From Blastomussa wellsi (Eukaryota > Cnidaria > Anthozoa > Scleractinia > Plerogyridae), in NCBI GenBank assembly GCA_947652115.1, contig OX393564.1, positions 8,754,956-8,818,955 on the forward strand: 64,000 bases of DNA, read 5' to 3'. Shown one piece after another: positions 56,001-64,000 of this stretch (the first letter of the stretch is position 1; each line of letters opens with the position of its first letter). Under the pieces are notes generated by a model. It saw only the letters and a program-made list of their open reading frames with translations. It searched no databases and was not told the origin of the DNA. The position numbers were made by a program, and so were the translations under genes.

Positions 56001-58716
56001 TGTTTGTATTCTTTGTAATCGTTATCGACTTATCCATCGGCGGCAAAAAAAGGTCACCGTAAAACTATGCTACTTATTTGACTGCTTTGATTTAGCTTGC
56101 ATATTATAAAGTTTGAAACATTTCTGGAAAAAGAGAAGAAACCCTCGCCTGAAAAACAAAAAAATAAAGTGAGAATTGGTTACAAGCCAAGTCTAATGTC
56201 CACTGATTGCCTCGTGATTTCAGTTTTGGTTTTATGCAAGCCAGTTTATTGAATTAGGGCTCAAAATTGTAAACGTAGTCCGACTTTCTTTAGCTGGGTT
56301 GGACCGAGTTCCCATGTATATACATCGCTATAGAATAAAGGAAAAATCGGCATGGAGATCTCATTATTACGAGACGAAATTTATGTATCCAAATGTCATT
56401 TTTGACCCTCGATGTTCCAGGTCAAAAACAATTTCCCTGGCTCGTTTCTTTTTATGGATGTCCTTAATTTTGGATAATGGATAATTTTGAATATGGATAT
56501 GAACAGAATTTCGTTCTCGCCACAAACCAGCCTATTTAAAAGGGGATGATAGAACTTGATGGAAGAACAATCAATCACACAAATTATCCAATAACCAAAC
56601 ACCTTGCAATTCTTTTTTACACCCTTCCATTTGTGGTCGCCCCAAAGCCATTAATTGCATACCTTTGTTCTCAACGTGCAAAATGTTAATTTATTGTAAA
56701 CCGAAGGAAAAACAGAGTGTGCACAGCGCGGAAGTGCGATCGTTTTCTTTCACAACAACCAAAACATTTCACAAATGACAACTGCACATTTGTACGCTTT
56801 TAAAAAGCTTCACAACTCTCTTTTGTTCAATTTCGTTCGTGCCAGGTCGATCAGCTAATTTCTAAAAATACTGACTTGTTGAACAAAGTCAATCAAGTAG
56901 TCAAGCTCAGTCAACAGGAACCAATAGGAAACGCTTGTTAAGAGCGGAAAACAAAAATGTTTGCCTTGCCAAAGCAATTCAAATAAATATTCGTCCTTTC
57001 CCACAAGATAAACGTGCTGCAAAAACATCAAGCAATAGCATATTCTTCAAGGACTTTACGACACCATTCGTCCTGTAAAACCATCATTCGAAATAAAGGC
57101 TTCTTATTTTAATGAAATAAATGTTAAATATTCACGTTCAGCCCAGACAAGAGAATAAATACTAATATGCTAATCTAACATTTTCAGATGTTCAGCTGTA
57201 ATTCTGTGAAGGGTTTCTTGTGAGTGCTTCAGAGCGTGCATGAATGCATGGAAACAGATTTCAAAAGTACAGCAAAAATCGTCAAGACCAAAATGCCAAG
57301 TAAAGTTAATATTTTTTAAATTCGATCGCCGAACAAGTCAGAGAGGTCTTCTAGTTCTTGATATACATATGCGAGAATTTTGTACCCAAAATAGACTACT
57401 ATGTATTCGTTCGAATGAAAAAGAACTTGAATACTGAGATTTGGTAAAAACAAAACATGAGAGGGAATGTTTTTTGTACTGGATGGGATACATTGGGTTT
57501 TGCGGTGCGCCAAGAAAGGCGGTTTCGCACGGTTCGCCTGTTACAATAATAATCCACAAATTATGAACGGTCTGTAGCTTCGATTGCTTCAGTTTCCGCA
57601 ATTTTCACGCTGACAAAGCCGCAAAGTGCTGACTCCAATTAACATTTCTCTTTATTTCCCGCTGAAGATATTTTTAAACACAGCAGTACAATTTTGGTTT
57701 TCCTATATATATATATTTTTTTTTTCATTTATTGTGTACAAAATAACTTCTTTTAAATGAAACAGTGGAAAGAGAATAAGAAATGAACTGAAACCGCTGG
57801 GATGGGACTACGATGATAGCCACGTCGTGCAGAGCAGACAAAACACCGAGAAAACTCACATACCTCTTGGCATTACCAGGCTGTGGCACATGACAGCGAC
57901 ACCCCCACAAATCATCATGTGAAGTTGTACAATAAAAATAGCACATAAAAATCGAAACAACGAACTTACCAAGAAGAGTAACCACGAAAGACAAAACGCC
58001 ATCATCATAACAATCATGAGGCGAGCGAACATACGATTCATCGCTTGTCTTTTCTGGTCCGAATTGTCAATGTCTCGGGAAACGGAGGACATTCGTCGCT
58101 GGCGACGAATTAGCCCTCGGATGCTGAACATGGCTCGCGTGTAGCAAAATATCACAACCACCAGCATAGAAATCCCCAAAACTAACACGAAAATACTGTA
58201 GCCAAGACTCGCGGGAATCGTTGAGTCGAAGTCGAAATGGCAAAAGCTTCCGTTATAATATGATCTCATTTTGCCAACTCCGATCAAAGGCATCATGGAG
58301 TGGAACCCGCTGAATACAAAAACTGCAAGGATTGTGTAAATAAGTCGTTTCTTTGAGAGGTAATGCTTGTACCTGAAAGGGCAACATATTGCCACGTATC
58401 TATCAATGGCCATTACTGTCATCACAAGCATTATTCCGCTGTTTAGGGTGAAAGCTGTCCAACCAAAAATAACGCACGAGGCAGAACCTTCGACCATTGC
58501 TTTACCACCGAAATAAGCGAACATAGTCATGTTTAACGGAATAAACGCCTTTAGCAAATCTGCAACAGCGAGCGTGAGGATCAAAATATCTGGGTTGTAT
58601 TTCTTTTTGAAGCGGAGAATGACTATGATGGCTAAAGTGTTCAGGGTGATTATGAAGAACTCGAGGAACAGTAAAGTGTAACCTTCTGACTTCCGAACCG
58701 CTGCCATACCCGCCAA
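49036..58716 (-). CDS. Class A GPCR, prostanoid-receptor-like, with long C-terminal tail (four exons)
   Basis: Exons: 58716-57970, 53814-53613, 51504-50926, 50060-49036. All junctions are GT/AG and phases agree, giving 2553 nt (850 aa). Seven membrane segments: N in TM1 (LNTLAI), D53 in TM2 (LAVADLL), DRY at 105-107 ending TM3, Cys81 and Cys159 for the extracellular disulfide, and NPLIG at 281-285 in TM7 in place of NPxxY. The second loop GVGKMRSYYNGSFCHF resembles the prostanoid receptor GVGKY...GTWCF region, while TM7 has NP, not the prostanoid DP, so the ligand is uncertain. The N terminus is very short (about 12 residues). The tail is about 560 residues, rich in Ser, Thr, Asn and Gln, far longer than usual. 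Likely role: plasma-membrane G-protein signalling. Confidence 0.85.
50926..51504 (-). CDS. GPCR exon 3 (tail)
   Basis: A GTTCAG acceptor before 51504 and a GTAGTT donor after 50926; 579 nt. It encodes DPWRRSRKMSAG ... ISFKDEVEAKRMTGMPLSEE ... KKRRRKCGRS. The basic cluster KKRRRK near the end could bind membrane lipids or act in sorting; that is inference. Confidence 0.8.
51900..52256 (+). CDS. Orphan ORF, 118 codons, antisense within GPCR intron 2
   Basis: An uninterrupted plus-strand frame beginning MYTSDGANSTRSEDIQG with balanced composition and no repeat signature. It reads like a soluble protein (GGEWALISNGLENRAYWKL, then DIMSCENTEQIYMLINN), ending in a Lys-rich C terminus. I recognise no family. 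It could be a single-exon gene, a retrocopy fragment or chance. Confidence 0.3.
   Translation: MYTSDGANSTRSEDIQGVNLDKVRLIDETIFKGGEWALISNGLENRAYWKLSECVKSNNLSTLIILCDIMSCENTEQIYMLINNTHSKKDNTKQTNLVVNKIRYNLNRAWRKNISVLL
52807..52971. repeat. 165-bp MITE-like element with AGGCTAACCGGAGTGCT units
   Basis: GCGACTAGGGACAGCGCGTC at the left is answered by GACGCGCTGTCCTTAGTCGC at the right. The inside has tandem GGCTAACCGGAGTGCT units, the complement of the AGCACTCTGGTTAGCC words flanking the core at 41588, so the two loci share a repeat vocabulary. Confidence 0.75.
53613..53814 (-). CDS. GPCR exon 2 (TM7)
   Basis: The 202-nt exon lies between a CTTCAG acceptor and a GTAAGT donor. It encodes WFEIPPQAHFWSMRL, AVINSVFNPLIGA and a basic, cysteine-rich membrane-proximal segment CRPYRKGYMFILCKCLHRCG, a possible palmitoylation site after helix 8. 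Confidence 0.85.
54830..55905 (-). mobile_element. Penelope-like element family B with inverted terminal repeats
   Basis: Minus-strand frames at 55871-55290 and 55314-55108 encode the end of a reverse transcriptase-linker region (RKPTDTGLLLHYQSHVHTKY, a motif of these elements) and a GIY-YIG-type end (YVGFTSRHLYQRVEEHKRS, then NHVREQHGKEP, FLIRDLKPKLN-like) with a frame break near 55310. About 65-bp inverted ends flank it: TTTATAACTAAATAAGCTTA near 55893 and its diverged inverse near 54890, both with GACGTTTCGACCGCTCCACG or its complement. It lies in intron 1 of the GPCR. The reverse transcriptase core is missing. Confidence 0.8.
54914..54962 (-). ncRNA. Candidate degenerate hammerhead ribozyme of Penelope family B
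   Basis: On the minus strand ATGAAC and GTTCAT close a stem directly after GTC; GACCG/CGGTC makes stem II and is followed by GAAAC and GTC. The first core strand reads TTGAAAA, where CUGANGA is expected, so the core is decayed or non-standard. The arrangement is the same as in family A, including one extra base before stem II. Confidence 0.35.
55920..57960. other. GPCR intron 1 remainder, no gene recognised
   Basis: Several short open frames (56299-56602, 57240-57601) show no domain. Some sequences cross the two strands with long overlapping frames only because stop codons are sparse. Confidence 0.35.
57970..58716 (-). CDS. GPCR exon 1 (TM1-TM6)
   Basis: 747 nt from ATG to a GTAAGT donor. 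It encodes TM1 to most of TM6 (CLSWLLFL). The CWxP motif of TM6 reads CLSW, a departure from the family. The start ATG is the first in a frame that reads MAGMAAVRKSEGYTLL; nothing upstream suggests a signal peptide. Confidence 0.88.
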
Positions 58717-58739
58717 TATATTGCCCTGTCCGATCCAAT

Positions 58740-60830
58740 ACGGTAGTAGTTGTCGTTAAGTGTAAACACAGTAGTTTTGTGTCCGGCGTACTGGTCGCAG
58801 CTCAAATGATTGTCTCACATCCAGTTTATACCTGTACTTCCGTCACTTATGTACTGCTCCAGCAATTTGAACCTTGGTTCAACTTTGTTTGAGGGCCTCC
58901 GGGGCAAACTGAATGTAACGCAAGCTGTCAACTGGCCATAAGCATGCAGTTACATAAATGCCTGAGGGTTGGGTTGTGTTCAGCAGATCTTAAACCTCGT
59001 GGTGTGAAAGCGATCTGTAATAAAGAAACAACGCCAAAATGATTTCGCATTCAACCACAACAATATCCGCAAACATGGTCTTAACTCTAGTAATCGCAGA
59101 CTGAGTGTCTCTGAACAGTTGTAAATTGATTTCGACTCTTCAAAAGTGCTAATCCATGAAACGAGAGCTTATTCTTGGCTGGCCACCAGGACACTAACTA
59201 TACTAACCCATTCAATTCAACGTCCTAGCCTAAATAGCGACTTTTGGATCGTAAAAATTTGGATATTCGCTTGGTGCTTAACAATGGCCTATCACTTTTC
59301 GGAGAGGTATTTTTGCACAGGAACAAACAAAGCACCGAGGTCTTGACACTGATTGTTATTTCATAATTGTTAAGCCATGTCGACACGTCAAACATGCTCG
59401 GAGAGAAGGCGCGGTTTTCAGAACTTTTTGTTTTACGATTGCCCTTTTCTTCGACGAAAGGATTGTTTCTCATCTTTTATTCTTTATGGAATCTTGATCG
59501 CGCTGCAGGATCTGCCAGTAACAAAAAAACTGTTTATTGGCGTTTTCGGAATGTGATGATGAAAGATAATTTAGCATAAACATAGCAATCATTCTTGTAT
59601 TGTCTTTCGATCAAAGATACAAATACTATTATTACTCAAATCTAAATAGCTGGATTGATTATATCCGATAAAATTTATATCGCGACAAGTTTTCTTGTTT
59701 CTTTTCAATTATTTTTCTACCATGGTTTTACAGCCGTACGTTTTGTGACTGCGTGATATGCGGCGTTACATCCTCTTGGAAATCGTGACTTTTAGTTTGC
59801 TTTGTTCCTAAGTGATCAAAAAAAGTTATTTCTCGAATTTCGAATCATGTGATTTGTAAACAGCCTGCCTCACTGTCCGCGCGAAGTCTGGGTAGGAGTG
59901 TTTGGTAGAACGCCTAGCAAATATTGCCAAAATACCTCTGATTTTCCCTTGATTGGATTTTACGGGTTTGCAATTCTGCACTCCAGGCTAGTCTCCACTT
60001 ATTTTGCTACAGCTGCTAACCGTTGGAAGTTCTGAACATTGTGACTAAACGTTTGTGTTATTTTATTCGCCGTTGCTTTCCTTCAAATGTCTTACCCGTA
60101 TACAAACCTTGTTGAGTTGTGAGGCAAACTTGTCGTATCGAATCAGTTTTATTTCGGAGTGGGAGTGAGATTTTGAGTTCGCCAAGCATCCTCGATCTGT
60201 GTAGCGTGAAGTCTCCAAGGGTAAAAAGGAAAGCCTGGAAGTATGCCTGAGAGTTGTTTACGGCAGTAAAAATATTCAGTTATGATTGAACATCAGTTTT
60301 TTGCACAATGCTCTTGTCTTGTTATTTATATTTGCAAAAGGCTACGCTCGTCATCGAGTGTCAAAAGGCAACTGTTCTCCTCGCCTAGCAGTCATCGGCG
60401 AGAGCCCGACGGAGAAAGATTGAAAGTGTTAGGGAAATACCGCCATATACCTCCGCCATATTGGATCTGGTCATATTTGCTAGGCGAACAGGCCCCTATC
60501 GAGCCGAATATAGCCTGAGGAGAAGGAAAACGCGCGGGAGCCTGTGGAAACTCATTTGATGCCGCCGATCATTCTGGTATCATGATCCGATTGGTCAGAT
60601 AGCTTGCTGTTGACAACTGAGTGATGGCTCTTGACAAACCGAAACAAAAGCTATCTATGAAGTTGATCTTTTTTTATACGGCTGCCTGTTTCTGCGGCGT
60701 TTTATCAGTGTTACCTGTGTATGGTTTTTGGCTTCTAAATCCTATGCAGGTACAACCTAAATATTCTCCAGAGATATCGGGTAAATTGATCTTCGATTAA
60801 ATATTAGCAAACATCGACAGGGCGCTATAC
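58740..60830. other. Upstream region of the GPCR gene, no gene recognised
   Basis: It presumably holds the promoter and 5' UTR of the GPCR, but I cannot place a start site. No domain-bearing frame was found on either strand. Confidence 0.4.
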
Positions 60831-60838
60831 GCTGTGTA

Positions 60839-60868
60839 CACGCCAGTACCGGTCAGTGGTACTGGCGT
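60839..60868. repeat. Perfect 11-bp stem hairpin
   Basis: ACGCCAGTACC and GGTACTGGCGT pair without mismatch around a 7-base loop, in unique sequence just left of a MITE. Short for a microRNA precursor. Confidence 0.6.
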
Positions 60869-60930
60869 GGCAGCGTGCAGTCGAATTCACGTCCAAATCT
60901 TCCTTCAAAGAGTCTAACCGAAGATCACTA

Positions 60931-61293
60931 GAGTGGTAAAACTGCGGTTAGAAATTTGAATTCGAAGCAGTTCGATTCTTAACACGTGATCTGAAAAAAA
61001 TTGTCACGTGGTTTTGTGTTTCCAGAATTTGTCACAACAATAATGACGCTATCATGACTAAGCAAGCAGAGTCGGAAAACTCACGGGATGTATTCAGGAT
61101 GAAAGAAAGGCAGGTTTTGGTTCATTTAATGGATTTCATACTGTTTTGCAGCAAAGATTATTCGAAAGTCACGAAGCTTTCTGTTTGCTTTTCGATAAAA
61201 AAAAAACAGTGTCCACGTGATAAAATGTTTTAACTCACGTGATCGAGATTGGCTCAGTGCGAGACGAAATTTAGCGACTACATTTTACCACTC
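60931..61293. mobile_element. 363-bp MITE with GAGTGGTAAAA ends and TA flanks
   Basis: GAGTGGTAAAA at the left is answered by TTTTACCACTC at the right, with TA directly outside both (60929-60930, 61294-61295). CACGTGAT words are placed symmetrically inside. TA flanks suggest a Tc1/mariner-like mover; no transposase is present. Confidence 0.75.
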
Positions 61294-61570
61294 TATTGAT
61301 TTTGATAGTAAGTCTAAACTTCGAAGAATTTCGTTGTTAGAGCACTGCTGGTACTGTAAACATGGCTAGTACTCACCGTGCAACAAAAAAGTGGTGTTTG
61401 TCGAAGTCAGAAACTATCAACAGCTTCCAAACTTTGAAACAAAATTTGCTATACACCTTGTTCCTTGAAAGTACGTTTGCTCAGTTCCTTGCTGAAGGTT
61501 TCACATGGGGCAAAAAGACTAAAGCAGACCCTCTAAGTGAAATTTTTGGGCAAATAGATAATTCGGACGC

Positions 61571-61780
61571 TCTAACTACTGAGCTACTGGAGACCCACAT
61601 TTGACCCTTGCTCACCATAGAGTCTCCAGTAGCTCAGTGGTTAAGGCGTCCGACTAGATCACGGAGGGTCATGGGTTCAAATCCCATCTGGGACTCGGAT
61701 TTTTCCGAGTTTCTGTTGATCCCATTTCAATGTTGATTTACATGTCCCTTCATTGCTCTCTTGTAGGTTGGTTGGTCGCA
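61571..61780 (+). mobile_element. tRNA-derived SINE copy with inverted head fragment upstream
   Basis: The tRNA-like head is 61622-61694: A box TAGCTCAGTGG, B box GGTTCAAATCC with a perfect ATGGG/CCCAT T stem. The anticodon arm has one mismatch and no confident anticodon can be assigned. The tail contains CGAGTTTCTGTTGATCCC, CAATGTTGATTTA and GGTTGGTTGGTCGCATC. At 61571-61594 the start of the head (GAGCTACTGGAGAC) appears in reverse, forming a small palindrome with it. Confidence 0.75.
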
Positions 61781-61894
61781 TCCCCTTTTTTTATTATTTT
61801 TTTCTTTGTTTTGCTTCAATATTAAACAATACATTACACACAAATGCAATGCAGTTCCAGTCAAGACCCACATTTGACCCTTGCTAACCATAGA

Positions 61895-62020
61895 GTCTCC
61901 AGTAGCTCAGTGGTTAAGGCGTCCGACTAGATCACGGAGGGTCATGGGTTCAAATTCCATCTGGGACTCGGACTTTTTCCTAGTTTCTGTTGATGCCATT
62001 TATTTTTTCATTGCTCTCTT
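61895..62020 (+). mobile_element. Second tandem tRNA-derived SINE copy
   Basis: The head at 61895-61967 differs from the one at 61622 by about one base; spacing is 273 bp. The tail is shorter. It is directly followed, from about 62050, by the gypsy-like element. Confidence 0.72.
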
Positions 62021-62882
62021 GGAAATAGCTAATTATTGCACTATTATTGCTAGAAACACGTTGCTGAAGAATTCCACTTCAATTCAGTCCATCTGGAGCA
62101 CAACCGGGCAGCATTTCAGATTACAGGTGGCCATTTTATCGACTTCTCTTACATCCACAGAGTCCAATGAAAGACCTGAAGATCTGTACTAGCGGTTGAT
62201 GGCGTTTGTTGAAGACGTCTTGCTCAAAGCTAACAGCTTATCCCATCACGGCGACCCGATTACGTAAGACGAGGAGTTAACCCCATCTTTGGAAAATTTC
62301 GTGGTCATTACATGGCTAAAGTTACTTGAACCAGACCGACCAAGATTGGTCAAACAAAGGTACGGTACCGAACGAAGATCAAGGACTTTGACGTTGATAA
62401 AATCGGAGGTCTCCCAAGCCTTGAATTCCCTACTTGACAAAATCAGAGCATCCGATAATGCAAAAGTTATGTGCACTGCAACCGTTGGCTTTCGACCCCA
62501 GTAAAATCCCCGCCTGGAAAGGGAGTAAGACCTCCTTTCCACTTTGCAAACAAGGAGGACGCCCCGATCCCAAGCCGATCCCGAGCTACAGTTCTCCGCG
62601 CTCCTGCCACCTCTACGACCATTTGGCCTGGCGAGTTCGTTGAAATTAACCTACCCGACGATGCCCCTCCTGACTGCAAATATGCTCTCGAGCCTGCTTC
62701 TGATGCCCCTAGTGTACGAAAATTGACAGCCTCCCAGATATGGTGGCCCCCAGCATCGTTTCAAGCTCTTAACCTTCAGCACAATTCCAGAAGGCGCCTT
62801 AATTGATCCAGAGAACGCACTCCCGCCAGACATCAGAGCCAAATTTCAGGACCTCGATGATGAGTTCGACGAGGACTTTGAA

Positions 62883-62947
62883 TGATTGATTGATCGATCG
62901 ATCGAATCGATTGATTGATCTATTGATCGACTGATTGATTGATTGAT

Positions 62948-63040
<93 letters not shown>

Positions 63041-63542
63041 TAAAACTTCCGAGTGAGAATTCGATGACTCAAATACGTGGTAAATTTGCTTCTTGAACTG
63101 CCCAATTGATTTAATCTTTCTGATGTTTTCAGGGAGAGAATTCCACAGTAACGTACCGCTGTAACTGAAACTATGTTTTAAGTAGTTAGTACGCGGTCTG
63201 GGCACTTTCAATTTACCGAAAGAATTGCGTAAATCATAGTCTGTGCTTCGTTCATTGAATAGACTCTGTAGGTACACTGTAGCTAACTCGTTAAGGGACT
63301 TAAACATCATTACTGCTTTTTATTTCATTCTTCTCGCTCGAGAAGCGAACTTGAACTAGTTTCATAATTGGCCTTCAAAACCACTCTAGCTGCACGGTTC
63401 TGTAATTTTTGAAATTTTTCACTTAATTGATCACATAAGCAATCCCAGACGGGGCTACAGTAATCAAAATGAGGTTGGACGAGGGCTTTATAAAGTAGCA
63501 CTGCAGTAGATTGGGAAATAAGAGGCCTGATCGTCAAATAAA
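62883..63542 (-). mobile_element. CR1/L2-like LINE 3' fragment inserted in the gypsy-like element
   Basis: On the minus strand 63537-63325 encodes LYKALVQPHFDYCSPVWDCL and 63310 onward encodes DYDLRNSFGKLKVPRPRTNY, SFSYSGTLLWNSLPENIRKI, the C-terminal end typical of such LINEs. A TGAT/ATTG microsatellite (62884-63041) forms the 3' tail. It separates LDDEFDEDFE from the GGGATACAATGCTG part of the host element. It is 5'-truncated at about 63542. Confidence 0.82.
62884..63041. repeat. (TGAT)n microsatellite, LINE tail
   Basis: About 158 bp of GATT units with a few GATC variants at the left edge. On the minus strand it reads as NQSI repeats in an open frame that continues from the LINE protein; that part is not protein-coding in origin. 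It fits the microsatellite 3' ends of CR1/L2-type LINEs. Confidence 0.92.
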
Positions 63543-64000
63543 GGGATACAATGCTGTTGCAGGATCATTTGAGGCTCAAGTCAACATGGGCCCAGTAGAA
63601 CCTCCACAACGGAAAAGACAGCTGCCCAATATGCCAGAAACAAGCTAGAGGAGCCGCAAGAAAAAATTGATCAACTCGAGAAACTGGGTGAATGCAAACG
63701 TCCCGAGGATTTTGGTGTTTCCGTTGAGTATCTGAATCCATTCTTCTTGGTGAAGAAGCAAAGTGGTGGTTACCACTTGGTAACAGCATTTGCTGATTAG
63801 GGCGGTATAGCAAGCCCCAACCGTCACTGCTGCCAGACGTAGATTCCACTTTACGCCACATCGCACAATGGAAACACTTGATTGCCACCGACTTGACGAG
63901 TGCATTGTATCAAATTCCCTTGTCCCAGGACTCCACCCAAGTACTTCTTCACATCACTCACATTCCTCCTGTAGTTAACTCATTCAGGTGATGTTACTGT

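Larger units (their letters stand above)
62195..64000 (+). mobile_element. Ty3/gypsy-like element, gag to reverse transcriptase, split by a LINE; runs off the window
   Basis: Plus-strand pieces: a gag-like part ([35 protein letters not shown] at 62195-62460), a pre-RT part (FHFANKEDAPIPSRSRATVL at 62530-62800, then LPPDIRAKFQDLDDEF to 62880), then after the LINE NMGPVEPPQRKRQLP and FFLVKKQSGGYHLV, up to the window end. Frameshifts and stops break it. The family is the same as at 20150-21950. The protease region was not recognised. Confidence 0.72.

Noticed and set aside
61622..61694. Functional tRNA gene
   Set aside because: A and B boxes are good, but the acceptor stem has mismatches, the anticodon arm has a mismatch, the anticodon is ambiguous, and several copies share a SINE tail.
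62846..63060. NQSI-repeat protein end
   Set aside because: The repeat part is the LINE's (TGAT)n tail; only the residues above ~63060 derive from the LINE protein.

Overview
The window looks like nuclear DNA of an anthozoan cnidarian, most likely a stony coral. It has spliced genes with GT/AG introns, AT-rich introns of kilobase length, Penelope-like elements with GIY-YIG endonucleases, several LINE types, tRNA-derived SINEs and many foldback or MITE-like repeats. Nothing prokaryotic was seen. The species call is inference from these families; no species marker gene is present.

Three host loci can be read, all on the minus strand. (1) An L-amino-acid-oxidase-like, FAD-dependent, membrane-anchored amine oxidase gene spans 29134 down to 5416 in seven exons, including a 43-nt microexon; the joined frame is intact at about 568 aa. 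(2) A tandem paralogue lies at 43536 down to 33048, with the first two exons fused. Its large exon carries a 20-bp tandem duplication that breaks the frame, so it is a probable pseudogene or null allele. (3) A class A GPCR with prostanoid-receptor-like features spans 58716 down to 49036 in four exons (about 850 aa), with an unusually long cytoplasmic tail.

The introns are the lively part. Intron 6 of the two oxidase paralogues hosts different runaway tandem repeats from alignable sequence: about 50 units of a 41-bp satellite in copy 1 (about one unit in copy 2), and a perfect (ATTC)326 tract plus a graded GAGTT/GAGCT/GGGCT array in copy 2. The first large introns of both paralogues carry an apparently identical ~343-bp core in opposite orientations inside different repeat shells. 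A 1.06-kb foldback element sits only in copy 1.

Mobile elements fill the rest: five copies or fragments of one Penelope-like family (one nearly complete with inverted terminal repeats, ending ~50 bp from the stop codon of copy 2) and one copy of a second family; both families have terminal sequences that resemble degenerate hammerhead ribozymes. There are two copies of one Ty3/gypsy-like element, one split by a MITE and the other by a CR1/L2-like LINE, three further LINE remnants, a MULE-type MITE with a 9-bp target duplication, and tandem tRNA-derived SINEs. No rRNA, CRISPR array or clearly functional tRNA gene was found.
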